Source: Methylophilus sp. TWE2 (GTDB lineage: Bacteria; Pseudomonadota; Gammaproteobacteria; Burkholderiales; Methylophilaceae). Taken from it: a stretch of 64,000 nucleotides of DNA. This document shows positions 38,637-48,135 of this stretch, piece after piece (the first letter of the stretch is position 1; each line of letters begins with the position of its first letter). Location: assembly GCF_001183865.1 (NCBI RefSeq), contig NZ_CP012020.1, positions 1,364,001 through 1,428,000 on the forward strand, in the 5' to 3' direction. The notes under the pieces were generated by a model, which was given only the letters and a program-made list of their open reading frames with translations, had not been told where the DNA came from and did no database searches. Both the position numbers and the translations under genes were made by a program.

Positions 38637-39275
38637 TTATCCCAGTGCGTCCAGTTTTTGCTGGGTCAGGTAAAAGAGTTTGCCTTCAGGGTCCAGGCCT
38701 GACAGTGCTTTGTTGTAAGCTTCTTTGGCTTCTTTTTCCTGCTTATTGGCCATGTAGATATCACCAAGTAAAGCATTCTTGATGCCGTCAAAGCCTTTGT
38801 CATCAATGGCTGCCAGGGTTTTTTTAGCATCGTCCAGCGCATTGCGTTCAATCTGCAAGCCCGCAATCTCAATCGCGGCCATATGTTTAATTGCAGGCTC
38901 CTTGGCTTCAGCCAGCGCCCAGCGCAATTGTTTCTCGGCGGCTTCTGACTGTTTGGCTTCGTGCAGGGCATGTGCTGCAAACAGTGCCGCACGGCCAGCA
39001 TAAGGGGTCATGCTGTAATCTTTTTCGATAGCTTCAGCCTCTTTGCTGATTTGTTCGGCTTTTTTGCTGTCTACATCCAGCAATGACGTGCTCACCAGTG
39101 TTTGGTAAGCTGTTGAAGCTGCTGTGGCCTTGCTGTTCATCCAGGATTGATAACCCTGCCAGCCACCATATACCACTACTGCAGCAATTACCAGGCGCGT
39201 GACCAATTTACCATTTTTGTTCCACCAGGCTCTAAACTCGTCCAGTTGTTCCTGTTCTTCCAAATCGTATGCCAT
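38637..39275 (-). CDS. yfgM: YfgM-like ancillary translocon/chaperone TPR protein
   Basis: 212 residues: cytosolic N-terminus (AYDLEEQEQLDEFRAWWNKNG), one membrane helix (about 24-40) and a periplasmic TPR-like domain. This is the YfgM/DUF2133 pattern; the E. coli protein interacts with SecYEG and PpiD. Lies directly upstream of bamB. The normal neighbour hisS is separated from it here by three inserted genes. Confidence 0.88.
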   Translation of the reverse strand: MAYDLEEQEQLDEFRAWWNKNGKLVTRLVIAAVVVYGGWQGYQSWMNSKATAASTAYQTLVSTSLLDVDSKKAEQISKEAEAIEKDYSMTPYAGRAALFAAHALHEAKQSEAAEKQLRWALAEAKEPAIKHMAAIEIAGLQIERNALDDAKKTLAAIDDKGFDGIKNALLGDIYMANKQEKEAKEAYNKALSGLDPEGKLFYLTQQKLDALG

Positions 39276-39314
39276 TGAATTTTCCTGCGTATTCTTATGT
39301 GAGTTTTGTCGAGA

Positions 39315-40124
39315 TTAAGCTGCTACTGCACGTAATCCATGGCCTGGAATCGCGCTAAGCAGCTGTTGGGTATATTTTTGTTGGGGAGCATTATAAATGG
39401 TTTCTACGCTTCCTTGCTCAATTACTTTGCCTTTTTGCATGACCAGTACCTCGTCCGCAATGTGCCTGACCACGCGTAAATCATGCGTGATAAACAGGTA
39501 ACTGAGCCCCATTTCCTGCTGTAGTTGCTTCAGCAGTAGTAGAATTTGCGCCTGTACGGAAACATCCAGCGCCGAGACCGGCTCGTCGCATACCACTAGT
39601 TTGGGTTGCAGTATCAGGGCACGCGCAATGCCTATGCGCTGGCGTTGCCCACCGGAAAATTGGTGCGGGTATTTATGTACATCTTCTGCTTGCAGCCCGA
39701 CTTTTTCCAGCATTTGTACAACCATGTCCTGTTGCTGTGATTTGTTTCCGATACCGTGTATGACCAGGCCTTCAGCAATCACCTCACCGATCCGCATCCT
39801 GGGATTCAGCGAAGCAAAAGGGTCCTGAAAGACCATTTGCATATGCCGGCGTGCGGAGCGCAGGGCAGATTTATCCAATGCCAGGAAATCCTGTCCATCA
39901 AATATCACTTCTCCGCTATCTAGCGGCAGCAGGCGCATGAGGCCGCGCGCCAGTGTCGACTTGCCGCTGCCAGATTCACCGACCACGGCCAGCGTGGTGC
40001 CTTTTTTCATTGTCAGGCTGACATTTTCGAGCGCATGGATGGTCTGTGTGTTCAGGCCTAAAGTGCCAGTGCGCTGATGATAGGTTTTGTTCAGGTGACG
40101 TGCTTGCAGCAGGATATCGGACAT
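39315..40124 (-). CDS. Peptide-type ABC transporter ATP-binding protein (OppF-like)
   Basis: 269 residues from ATG 40124, which has GGAG 5 nt upstream; the open frame runs further to 40334 but that part overlaps the preceding gene. Walker A GESGSGKSTLARGL, signature FSGGQRQRIGIARAL, Walker B LVVCDEPVSALDVS. Closest in style to OppF/DppF/GsiA second halves. It lies 10 nt after the OppD-like gene. No permease or binding protein is adjacent, so the substrate is unknown. Confidence 0.85.
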   Translation of the reverse strand: MSDILLQARHLNKTYHQRTGTLGLNTQTIHALENVSLTMKKGTTLAVVGESGSGKSTLARGLMRLLPLDSGEVIFDGQDFLALDKSALRSARRHMQMVFQDPFASLNPRMRIGEVIAEGLVIHGIGNKSQQQDMVVQMLEKVGLQAEDVHKYPHQFSGGQRQRIGIARALILQPKLVVCDEPVSALDVSVQAQILLLLKQLQQEMGLSYLFITHDLRVVRHIADEVLVMQKGKVIEQGSVETIYNAPQQKYTQQLLSAIPGHGLRAVAA

Positions 40125-40134
40125 AAGCGCTCCA

Positions 40135-40959
40135 TCAGGCGGGCGTGAGCCAGTCATAACGCATGGGTTGCAATATTTTTTTCCCTTCGGCGTCAGGCAC
40201 ACAGGCGAGCAGGGCACGCGTGTATGGGTGTTGTGGGGATTGCAAGACCTGTTCGACATTGCCAGCCTCCACAATTTCACCCCTGAACATGACGATGACT
40301 TCATCGGCAATATCGGCCACGACACCGAAATCATGGGTAATAAACAGCATGGCCATCTGCATGCGACTCTTCAATTCATCCAGCAGGCGTAATACTTGCG
40401 CCTGCACCGTCACATCCAGGGCTGTGGTCGGTTCATCTGCAATCAGTAAAGCTGGTTCGCAAGCAATGCTCATGGCAATCATGACACGTTGGCGCTGGCC
40501 GCCAGAAAGCTCGTCCGGATAGCTGTTTGCACGCGCAGGATCTATCCCCACTTGCTCTAGTAGCGAGGCTACCTTTTGTTTCAGTATCTGACCTTTAAGC
40601 CCAAGGTGTGTCTGTAAAGGCTCGCCAATCTGGAAGCCTATGGTCAGCACCGGATTCAACGAGGTCATAGGCTCCTGGAAAATCATGCCCATTTGCCTGC
40701 CACGCAGATGCTGCATGGCAGCATCGTTGAACTGGCTGATATCTTGTCCCTGGAAGAACACGTGTCCTTGCATGCGCAACTGTGGCGACAGCAGTTGCAT
40801 GATACTGAGCGCAGTCAGGCTTTTGCCGCTGCCAGATTCGCCAACGATACAAGTGGTTTTTCCGCGTGCCAGCGTGAATGAGACATTGCTGACCAGTTTA
40901 CGCTCGGGCGTATGCGCCGGCGTAATGCTCAGATTTTCTAAACGCAGAATTTCGCTCAT
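40135..40959 (-). CDS. Peptide-type ABC transporter ATP-binding protein (OppD-like)
   Basis: 274 residues with Walker A GESGSGKSLTALSIM, signature LSGGQRQRVMIAMS and Walker B LLIADEPTTALDVT. It is the usual first of two paired ATPases in oligopeptide importers. Its start overlaps the SIMPL gene by 4 nt. The pair forms an ATPase dimer for a peptide importer whose membrane subunits are elsewhere; this is inference. Confidence 0.85.
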   Translation of the reverse strand: MSEILRLENLSITPAHTPERKLVSNVSFTLARGKTTCIVGESGSGKSLTALSIMQLLSPQLRMQGHVFFQGQDISQFNDAAMQHLRGRQMGMIFQEPMTSLNPVLTIGFQIGEPLQTHLGLKGQILKQKVASLLEQVGIDPARANSYPDELSGGQRQRVMIAMSIACEPALLIADEPTTALDVTVQAQVLRLLDELKSRMQMAMLFITHDFGVVADIADEVIVMFRGEIVEAGNVEQVLQSPQHPYTRALLACVPDAEGKKILQPMRYDWLTPA

Positions 40960-41711
40960 TCTATGCTGTAGACCACGGTGACCACGACACGGGCAATTTT
41001 ATCTACAGTGGATTTGTCATAAATGCCCCCATAGCTGTTATCACTGTCCTCGCCGCCGGTGGCAGGCAGGATATAAAAAGCACCCTGGCTGGCAGATTTC
41101 ATGACGCCCACCTTGACGCCATCCTGTTTGACAAACTCGGTGGCACGCGTACGTGCATTTTTGGTGGCGTCTGCAATCAGCGACATTTTGACGGTTTCGA
41201 GATTGCTGACCAGGTATTCCGGTGGTTGTGAAGTCACCGGGTGATTATCGGCGCGCAAGGTTAAAATGGCCTGGTTGGCTGCGGCGATTTTTTTGAGGTC
41301 GGTGGTGCTGATATGCACACTCTGATAGCCCTCAAAGCCACGCTGGACCTGGCGTGGACTATCGTGTATGTACTCTTCTTCGTAATGCGGACCTAATGTT
41401 TGCACATCAATTGTCCGCATGCTGGAATCCAGGCCCTGCTGATCGAGAAAGTTTGCCAGGACGGCTCTTTCACGGTCTATGGCACGCAGGGTTTCGGCTT
41501 GTGTAGGTGCAACCACGCCAATATTGATGGTCCATTGCGCGCGGTCTGCCTTAACCGGTTTTTCCGCCAGGCCTTTGACGGTGATGGACTGCTGGCTGGA
41601 AACAGCGTGTTTGGCCTGCACGCCCAGAATAAAGGCTGCGGATGCCATGCCCACTGCCAGTAACAGGCCCAGGGCCGTCATGGCATTAAAAAAATGTTTT
41701 TGCTCTGACAT
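40956..41711 (-). CDS. SIMPL-domain (DUF541) protein
   Basis: 251 residues from ATG 41711, which has AGGAGG 4 nt upstream. N-terminal membrane helix or uncleaved signal (about 10-30), then the SIMPL domain: SITVKGLAEKPVKADRAQW, and later ATKNARTRATEFVKQDGVKVG. Such proteins are periplasmic and linked to oxidative stress in some bacteria; no enzymatic activity is known. It lies 24 nt after hisS and overlaps the OppD-like gene, so it is cotranscribed with both. Confidence 0.85.
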   Translation of the reverse strand: MSEQKHFFNAMTALGLLLAVGMASAAFILGVQAKHAVSSQQSITVKGLAEKPVKADRAQWTINIGVVAPTQAETLRAIDRERAVLANFLDQQGLDSSMRTIDVQTLGPHYEEEYIHDSPRQVQRGFEGYQSVHISTTDLKKIAAANQAILTLRADNHPVTSQPPEYLVSNLETVKMSLIADATKNARTRATEFVKQDGVKVGVMKSASQGAFYILPATGGEDSDNSYGGIYDKSTVDKIARVVVTVVYSIE

Positions 41712-41735
41712 CTGGCCTCCTGTCACGGGTAGCAA

Positions 41736-42995
41736 TTAGCTGGAATGAACGATGCTTAATACCTGGTCAAGTTTAACACGTGCCTGCTCGCCCTGACCCA
41801 GCATGGGTTTCAGGCTAAGTTCATCAGCAGCGGCTTCATCATCGCCCAGAATAGCGGCAAACCTGGCACCACTGCGATCTGCTTTTTTCATTTGTGACTT
41901 GAAGCTGCCACCACCGGCATGCAACACCACATTAAGACCCATGCTACGCAGGCTTTCGGCCACAGTAAAGGCTTTTTGTTCTGCCAGCTCACCCACGTTG
42001 ACCAGATAGAGGTCAGGCTGGCTGCTTGCGGTGACGCCATATTCTTGCATCAGCAGGAATACCCGTTCCAGGCCAATGCCAAAGCCACAAGCTGGGGTGG
42101 CACTGCCGCCAATGCGCTCTACCAGCGTGTCATAGCGGCCACCACCGGCAATGGTGCCCTGGGCACCCAGCTTGGTGGTGACCCATTCAAATACGGTACG
42201 GTTGTAATAATCCAGGCCACGCACCAGGCGGTGATTAATTACATAAGTAATCCCAGCCTGGTCAAGCAGGGCACATAAGCGCGCGAAGTGCTGTTTGGAG
42301 GAGTCACTGAGGCAATCCATGAGTTTTGGCGCGGCTTCGCATATGGCCTGCATACGTGGATTTTTTGTATCGAGAATACGTAGTGGATTGCTGTGCAGAC
42401 GGCGTTTGGCGTCCTCATCCAGCAACTCTGCGTGCTGCTCAAAGTAAGCGATTAATGTCTTGCGGTATTGCGCACGCTCATCGGCGTCGCCTATGCTGTT
42501 TAACTGTAATTCAACATCTTCAATGCCTAATGCTTGCCACAAGCGGGCCAGCAGGACAATTTGCTCGGCATCCACATCCGGCCCATCAAAGCCAAACGCT
42601 TCCACGCCGATTTGGTGAAACTGGCGCTGGCGGCCTTTCTGCACATTCTCATGACGGAACATGGGGCCCATATACCACAAGCGTTGCGGGCCATTGTAAG
42701 TCAGGTTGTGTTCCACCACGGCGCGGACGCAGCCTGCGGTGCCTTCCGGGCGCAAGGTCAGTTTGTCGCCGTTGAGTTTGTCTTCCCAGGCATACATTTC
42801 TTTTTCAACGATGTCTGTATGTTCACCCACACTACGTACAAACAATTCGGTGGGCTCCACCAACGGCATGCGGATATTGTTGTAGCCATACTGGCCCAAA
42901 ATGCTGCGTGCAGTATCTTCGAGTTTGAACCAGAGTGGGGTGGCTTCGGGCAAGATGTCGTAGAAGCCTTTAATGGATTGGAATTTTTGCGTCAT
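41736..42995 (-). CDS. hisS: Histidyl-tRNA synthetase
   Basis: Class II synthetase, 419 residues. Motif 2 MFRHENVQKGRQRQFHQ, the histidine-specific LVRGLDYYNRTVFE and motif 3 GFGIGLERVFLL are all intact, followed by a C-terminal anticodon-binding domain. It starts 3 nt after ispG ends. The run ndk-rlmN-pilW-rodZ-ispG-hisS is a common proteobacterial operon. Confidence 0.96.
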   Translation of the reverse strand: MTQKFQSIKGFYDILPEATPLWFKLEDTARSILGQYGYNNIRMPLVEPTELFVRSVGEHTDIVEKEMYAWEDKLNGDKLTLRPEGTAGCVRAVVEHNLTYNGPQRLWYMGPMFRHENVQKGRQRQFHQIGVEAFGFDGPDVDAEQIVLLARLWQALGIEDVELQLNSIGDADERAQYRKTLIAYFEQHAELLDEDAKRRLHSNPLRILDTKNPRMQAICEAAPKLMDCLSDSSKQHFARLCALLDQAGITYVINHRLVRGLDYYNRTVFEWVTTKLGAQGTIAGGGRYDTLVERIGGSATPACGFGIGLERVFLLMQEYGVTASSQPDLYLVNVGELAEQKAFTVAESLRSMGLNVVLHAGGGSFKSQMKKADRSGARFAAILGDDEAAADELSLKPMLGQGEQARVKLDQVLSIVHSS

Positions 42996-42998
42996 AAA

Positions 42999-44279
42999 CT
43001 AAATAGCAAGGATAGGGATTACGCCAGGCTTGGCTGCGTGCAGCTTGCCACCTTCTGCGTAATGTGTACGGACATACTCGTCCACGATCTGTTGAAACTC
43101 TTCGGCAATGTGGTCACCTTTAAGCGTGACGGTTTTCTCGCCATCGACAAACACCGGGGCCACGGGGACTTCACCCGTGCCAGGTAAGCTTATGCCAATA
43201 TTGGCTAATTTGGATTCACCTGGCCCGTTGACTACGCAGCCCATGACGGCGACATTGAGCGTTTCCACACCAGGATATTGGCTTCGCCAGATGGGCATCT
43301 GATTGCGTAACCAGTTTTGGATTTGCAAGGCTAGTTCCTGGAAATAGGTACTGGTGGTGCGACCACAGCCAGGGCAGGCGGTGACCAGCGGGGTGAATGA
43401 GCGTATGCCCATGGTTTGCAGAATTTCTTGCGCCACAATCACTTCTTTGGTGCGTGACTCCGTTGGTTCTGGCGTCAGGGAGACGCGTATGGTATCGCCT
43501 ATGCCTTGTTGCAGCAAAATCGCCAACGCAGCTGTAGAGGCCACCACGCCCTTGGAGCCCATGCCCGCTTCGGTCAGGCCCAGATGTAACGGGTAGTCAC
43601 ATCGATTGCCCAGCTCCTGGTAGACCAGTACCAGGTCCTGCACATTGCTGACCTTGCATGAAATAATGATCTGGTTGGGGCTTAAGCCTAAATCCACCGC
43701 TTGCTGTGCGCTTTCGAGTGCGGACTGGATCAGTGCTTCACGCATGAGTGCATCAGCAGACAGCGGGTTGGCTGACTTGCCATTGTCGTCCATCATCTGC
43801 GCCATTTTGGCCTGGTCCAGGCTGCCCCAGTTGACACCAATTCGCACGGCTTTCTTGTAATGAATGGCGGCTTCAATCATGGCAGCAAACTGTTCGTCAC
43901 GCTTGCTTCCTTTGCCAACATTGCCGGGATTAATGCGGTATTTGGCCAGTGCTTGTGCGCACTCAGGGTAGGCTTGCAATAGCTTGTGGCCGTTGTAATG
44001 AAAGTCACCTACCAATGGCACCGGGCAGCCAAGTGCATCCAGCCCTTTGCGGATAGTACCTACCTGTGCCGCCGCCTCCGGGCTATTCACCGTGATGCGT
44101 ACTACCTCGGAGCCAGCCTGCCACAGTTCATAGACCTGCGCGATAGTGGCTTGTGCATCGGCAGTGTCTGTATTGGTCATGCTTTGTACGACCACAGGGG
44201 AAACCGTTGTGCCATTCAGTCCGCCACCGACTGCCACGTGGCCAACCATCACTTGAAGGGTATTTCTACGGGATAGCAT
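42999..44279 (-). CDS. ispG: 4-hydroxy-3-methylbut-2-enyl diphosphate synthase IspG
   Basis: Iron-sulfur enzyme of the MEP isoprenoid pathway. 426 residues: N-terminal TIM barrel, then the C-terminal [4Fe-4S] domain with CPGCGRTT and GCVVNGPGE giving the three Cys ligands. A bacterial-length enzyme with a short insert near 250-275. Six nucleotides downstream of rodZ. Confidence 0.96.
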   Translation of the reverse strand: MLSRRNTLQVMVGHVAVGGGLNGTTVSPVVVQSMTNTDTADAQATIAQVYELWQAGSEVVRITVNSPEAAAQVGTIRKGLDALGCPVPLVGDFHYNGHKLLQAYPECAQALAKYRINPGNVGKGSKRDEQFAAMIEAAIHYKKAVRIGVNWGSLDQAKMAQMMDDNGKSANPLSADALMREALIQSALESAQQAVDLGLSPNQIIISCKVSNVQDLVLVYQELGNRCDYPLHLGLTEAGMGSKGVVASTAALAILLQQGIGDTIRVSLTPEPTESRTKEVIVAQEILQTMGIRSFTPLVTACPGCGRTTSTYFQELALQIQNWLRNQMPIWRSQYPGVETLNVAVMGCVVNGPGESKLANIGISLPGTGEVPVAPVFVDGEKTVTLKGDHIAEEFQQIVDEYVRTHYAEGGKLHAAKPGVIPILAI

Positions 44280-44285
44280 GATTGA

Positions 44286-45524
44286 TTATTTCAGTTGAAT
44301 GCGCGCGACGCGACCACGGGTGGCTTGCGTTAAATCGTAAGGCTGGTTATCAATGGTTAACTGCGTACCTGCAGCGTGGCCAACGGTGATATTCACCGGT
44401 TTTTCGGTGACGACCTGGCGCTCTGAGCCAGCAGGCAACACTTCACTGAAGACTTTCTTGCCCTGCATGTCTTCGATACGAACCCAGGAATCTTCACTCA
44501 CCTTAAACTGCAGATTGGCTTTTTGCGGGTCGGTCGCTTTAATGGTTGTACTCTCCGCTGCCTCTGTCGTGGCTGGCGTTGGCGTACTGACGATAGTACT
44601 TTCAGTCATCGTGTTTGTCGCAGGCTGAACCGGGGTGACTTCACTGCTCGTATTGGGTGTTTGCGTATCTGTATTATTGGTCTGGGCATCAGCACTATTG
44701 ACATCCACATTTTCTGTGCCGGGGGGCGCAGGCTCGGCGACAGCGGGCGGAGGTGTGGAGTCTGCAGGCATGGCAATTTCCTGCTGGGTGGCGTCACTGA
44801 TTTCCCCCACATCAAGTGCCAGCGATGCATCTTTCAAGGCTTGTGGCTTGATATGATTCACATAAAAATAGGCAGCAATGCCTGCTAGAATCAGGAAAAT
44901 AAGCAGGGTGAGCAAGCGTTGTGGACGAAATGCAGGCGTTGGCTGGTCAATGACCGAAGGGCTGGCATTGGAGCGGACGCTCAAGGGCAACGGAGCTTTA
45001 TTGGGGACAATACGTTGATAAGCTTCAAGGATAGGCTGCACATCAATATTGAGTAACCGGGCATAGTTGCGGATAAAACCGCGCACAATACTGGGTTGTG
45101 GCAACTTATCAAAGTCATCCTGTTCTATGGCCTGAATTTGTTTAACACCCAACCTCAGTTGGCTGCAAACCTCATGGATGCTCAAACCCTGTGCTTCGCG
45201 TGCCGCTTTCAAAACATTTCCGCAACCAGACCCTAAGACAATGGCCGTGGTCGCTGGCTGTGACGCGCTTTCCATGGCCATGGCTGCACCATATTCTTCA
45301 GGGCTGTCTATTGGTTCAGGCTGCGTTTCCGGCATATGAGTATCTGCAGACGCAAACATACTTTCCAACGGGTGGCTGTTATTTTCGGTCATGCTTTCAG
45401 GTGTGATCTGGTTGCTTGTCGAGGACGTAATGTCCGCCTTGCGCTTACGGCCACGCCTGGGTTTCTCTACCGCTTCTGCCGGTGTGGGGTTGACGTTGGT
45501 TTTGTCTTCTGACGTCACTCGCAT
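44286..45524 (-). CDS. rodZ: RodZ-like cell-shape protein (HTH + DUF4115)
   Basis: 412 residues: an N-terminal disordered 100, an HTH_25 helix-turn-helix (about 105-170, LKAAREAQGLSIHEVCSQLRLG), a membrane helix (about 215-232), a Thr/Pro-rich periplasmic linker of about 120 residues and a C-terminal DUF4115 beta domain. This is the RodZ layout; RodZ links MreB to the wall machinery. The gene abuts pilW exactly. The N-terminal extension is longer than in E. coli. Confidence 0.88.
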   Translation of the reverse strand: MRVTSEDKTNVNPTPAEAVEKPRRGRKRKADITSSTSNQITPESMTENNSHPLESMFASADTHMPETQPEPIDSPEEYGAAMAMESASQPATTAIVLGSGCGNVLKAAREAQGLSIHEVCSQLRLGVKQIQAIEQDDFDKLPQPSIVRGFIRNYARLLNIDVQPILEAYQRIVPNKAPLPLSVRSNASPSVIDQPTPAFRPQRLLTLLIFLILAGIAAYFYVNHIKPQALKDASLALDVGEISDATQQEIAMPADSTPPPAVAEPAPPGTENVDVNSADAQTNNTDTQTPNTSSEVTPVQPATNTMTESTIVSTPTPATTEAAESTTIKATDPQKANLQFKVSEDSWVRIEDMQGKKVFSEVLPAGSERQVVTEKPVNITVGHAAGTQLTIDNQPYDLTQATRGRVARIQLK

Positions 45525-46322
45525 TTACTCCATATTTTGCAATTGTTTGGTTTCAATGGCGTTAGGGAACAATTTATGCAATTGGACACTATAGTAGGTA
45601 GCGTCATCAGTCATATGCAATGACCGGCAAATTCGCACGGCCAGTAATAATGACTCCGGTGTCGGGGCAATGTTCACGCTGTTTTGCAAGGTGTTCAATG
45701 CCAACGACGGTTCGCCGCGTGAAAACTGCAGGTTAGCCAGCTGGTATGCACTGGCATGTGCCAGCGGGTCTATCTGCAAAGCTTGGAAAAAGTAATTCTC
45801 CGCTTGTGTTTTTTGTTGGGCACGCAGTGCACAAACGCCAGCGTTATAAAGCGCTACCTGTGGGGTTTTGTATAGCGGATTCTTCACTGCCAGGGCAAAT
45901 TCTTTTTGCGAGGCTTCAAATTTACCCTGCTCGCACAAGAATCTTCCATAGTTATTATGCGATTCAGAGTTTGTTGGTTGCAACTGTATGGAGCGTTTAA
46001 AAGCCTCTTCGGCACGGGCCTGATCACCGAGGGTGGCATATACCAGCCCCAGGCCGTTATAGGCGAGGGCATAGCTTGGGCTGCGTTCAATAGCCGTGTT
46101 GAACTCTTCAAGGGCTACCTCGTAACGCTTAAGGCGAAAGTATTCTGCACCAAGCTCGGTGTGTACGCGTGCAGATTCAACGTCACCGGTTTCTCGGCCG
46201 ATCGATTGTTGTTCGTATGGCGAATTGTTATTTGCGGAAGGGTTTTGCGCACAACCCGTCATCCACAGCGCTGTCGTCAGGGCAAGCATGACTGCGGATG
46301 GCTTGAAAAAGGTTGATTTCAT
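45525..46322 (-). CDS. pilW: Type IV pilus biogenesis lipoprotein PilW/PilF (TPR)
   Basis: 265 residues. Lipobox MTGC near residue 24 and at least four TPR units from about 58 (YFRLKRYEVALEEFNTAIE, LAYNGLGLVYATLGDQARAE). In Pseudomonas and Neisseria this lipoprotein helps the PilQ secretin assemble. Position between rlmN and rodZ is standard. A pseudopilin gene elsewhere in the window (13345-13842) is consistent with pili. Confidence 0.9.
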   Translation of the reverse strand: MKSTFFKPSAVMLALTTALWMTGCAQNPSANNNSPYEQQSIGRETGDVESARVHTELGAEYFRLKRYEVALEEFNTAIERSPSYALAYNGLGLVYATLGDQARAEEAFKRSIQLQPTNSESHNNYGRFLCEQGKFEASQKEFALAVKNPLYKTPQVALYNAGVCALRAQQKTQAENYFFQALQIDPLAHASAYQLANLQFSRGEPSLALNTLQNSVNIAPTPESLLLAVRICRSLHMTDDATYYSVQLHKLFPNAIETKQLQNME

Positions 46323-46325
46323 GGC

Positions 46326-47444
46326 TTACTGTTCCGGGTGTATCGCAATGGTTTTTTCTGTACGTCTGGTTTTATCCAGGACCTTGCCGGCCAGCTGACC
46401 ACACGCGGCATCGATGTCGTCACCACGTGTTTTGCGTACCGTCACGACAAAGCCAGCCTGCATTAACATATCACGAAACGCCCGTACCTGCATGGGTTTG
46501 GAGGTACCGTAACCACTGTTGGGGAACGGGTTAAAGGGAATCAGGTTAAATTTGCATGGCACATCACGCACGATATTGATTAATTGCTTGGCATGTTCCA
46601 GCGTGTCATTGACGCCATCCAGCATCACATATTCAAACGTTACAAAGTCACGTGGTGCTTTGACCAGGTAGCGCTCACAAGCGGCCATGAGGTCTTTGAT
46701 TGGGTACTTCTTGTTGATAGGCACGATTTCATCGCGAAGCGCGTCGTTGGGCGCGTGCAATGACACTGCAAGAGCGACCGGACAGTCTTCCTTGAGCCTG
46801 TCCATCGCAGGTACCATACCGCTAGTCGACAAGGTGACGCGACGGCGACTCAGGCCATAGGCACTGTCATCCAGCATGATCTGCATGGCGGTAACCACGT
46901 TGTCATAGTTAGCTAATGGCTCACCCATGCCCATCATGACCACATTGGAAATGATGCGCTCACCGGGTGGCAGCAAGTCGTAACCGGGGGCTTGGCGTAG
47001 AGAGTGGTTGGCAATCCACAGCTGGCCGATGATTTCGGAAACGTTTAGGTTACGGTTAAACCCCTGGCGACCGGTGCTGCAGAATGTGCATTCAAGTGCA
47101 CAGCCTACCTGGCTGGAAATACACAGCGTACCGCGGTCATCTTCAGGAATGAAGACGGTTTCCACACTATTGGACGTTCCGTCTCTAAGGTTATTGGTGC
47201 CAATCAGCCATTTGCGCGTGCCATCATCAGACACTTGCTCCAGCTGCACTTCAGGCAAGGTAAATTCGGTTTCCTGGCGCAATTTTTCGCGCAAGGTTTT
47301 GGCAATATCGGTCATTTGCTCGAGGTCTAACACCCCGAAGTGATGCATCCAGCGCATCAATTGCTTGGCGCGGAAAGGCTTCTCGCCGAGACTGGAAAAG
47401 TACTCGGCGAGTTGCGGTTGGTTAAAATTCAGCAAGTTAACCAA
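46326..47444 (-). CDS. rlmN: 23S rRNA (A2503-C2) / tRNA (A37-C2) methyltransferase RlmN
   Basis: Radical SAM methyltransferase, 372 residues. The CX3CX2C cluster motif reads [11 protein letters not shown], and the methyl-carrying Cys of the family lies near DIDAACGQL at the C terminus. The [14 protein letters not shown] segment is conserved. It is between ndk and pilW. Confidence 0.96.
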   Translation of the reverse strand: MVNLLNFNQPQLAEYFSSLGEKPFRAKQLMRWMHHFGVLDLEQMTDIAKTLREKLRQETEFTLPEVQLEQVSDDGTRKWLIGTNNLRDGTSNSVETVFIPEDDRGTLCISSQVGCALECTFCSTGRQGFNRNLNVSEIIGQLWIANHSLRQAPGYDLLPPGERIISNVVMMGMGEPLANYDNVVTAMQIMLDDSAYGLSRRRVTLSTSGMVPAMDRLKEDCPVALAVSLHAPNDALRDEIVPINKKYPIKDLMAACERYLVKAPRDFVTFEYVMLDGVNDTLEHAKQLINIVRDVPCKFNLIPFNPFPNSGYGTSKPMQVRAFRDMLMQAGFVVTVRKTRGDDIDAACGQLAGKVLDKTRRTEKTIAIHPEQ

Positions 47445-47501
47445 GTGGATTCCTAATTCGGTATCAATTTGAGCGTCTTTAAAGTGACGAAAATTGATTG
47501 A

Positions 47502-47906
47502 TTAGCCGAAGAAGTATTTGATTTCGATGGCCGCATTTTCCAATGAATCGGAACCATGTACTGCGTTTGCATCAATGCTGTCAGCGAAGTCAGCACGGAT
47601 AGTGCCTGGCGCTGCATCTTTAGGGTTGGTTGCACCCATCAGGTCGCGGTGTTTCAACACAGCGTTTTCGCCTTCCAGGGCTTGAATCATCACAGGACCG
47701 GAGATCATGAATTTGACTAGGTCGTTAAAGAAAGGACGCTCTTTGTGCACTGCGTAGAAGCCTTCAGCTTCAGCTTGTGTCAGTTGAGTCATTTTAGCGG
47801 CAACGATTTTCAAACCGGCATTTTCAAAACGGGTGTAGATTTGACCGATCACGTTTTTTGCAACCGCGTCTGGTTTGATAATGCTGAGGGTACGCTCTAA
47901 AGCCAT
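47502..47906 (-). CDS. ndk: Nucleoside diphosphate kinase
   Basis: Balances nucleoside triphosphates by phosphate transfer through a His. 134 residues, slightly short but complete: [12 protein letters not shown] at the start and [12 protein letters not shown] with the active-site His near residue 115. AGTTCTCATGG context gives a fair ribosome site. It heads the ndk-rlmN-pilW-rodZ-ispG-hisS run; the promoter must lie in the 229-bp gap shared with fhcB. Confidence 0.96.
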   Translation of the reverse strand: MALERTLSIIKPDAVAKNVIGQIYTRFENAGLKIVAAKMTQLTQAEAEGFYAVHKERPFFNDLVKFMISGPVMIQALEGENAVLKHRDLMGATNPKDAAPGTIRADFADSIDANAVHGSDSLENAAIEIKYFFG

Positions 47907-48135
47907 GAGAACTCCAAATAATGAATTAACAAGAAAAACAAACGACTATTCTACTATTTTTAACGTGATTGATAAACCTTGATAGTCGCTTGATGATGTG
48001 ATTGGTTTAAATAACAGGCATTCATTGCTTTATTTTTTTTATCTAGAGGGAATAGTTGTTTTATGATGTGATGGTTTGCAACGATCACAAGCGCATACGT
48101 ACTGAATATGGGTGATTAAAAACGAGAGACTAGCC

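Noticed and set aside
40125..40334. 70-residue N-terminal extension of the OppF-like protein
   Set aside because: It lies over the end of the OppD-like gene; ATG 40124 has GGAG and starts at the normal family position.
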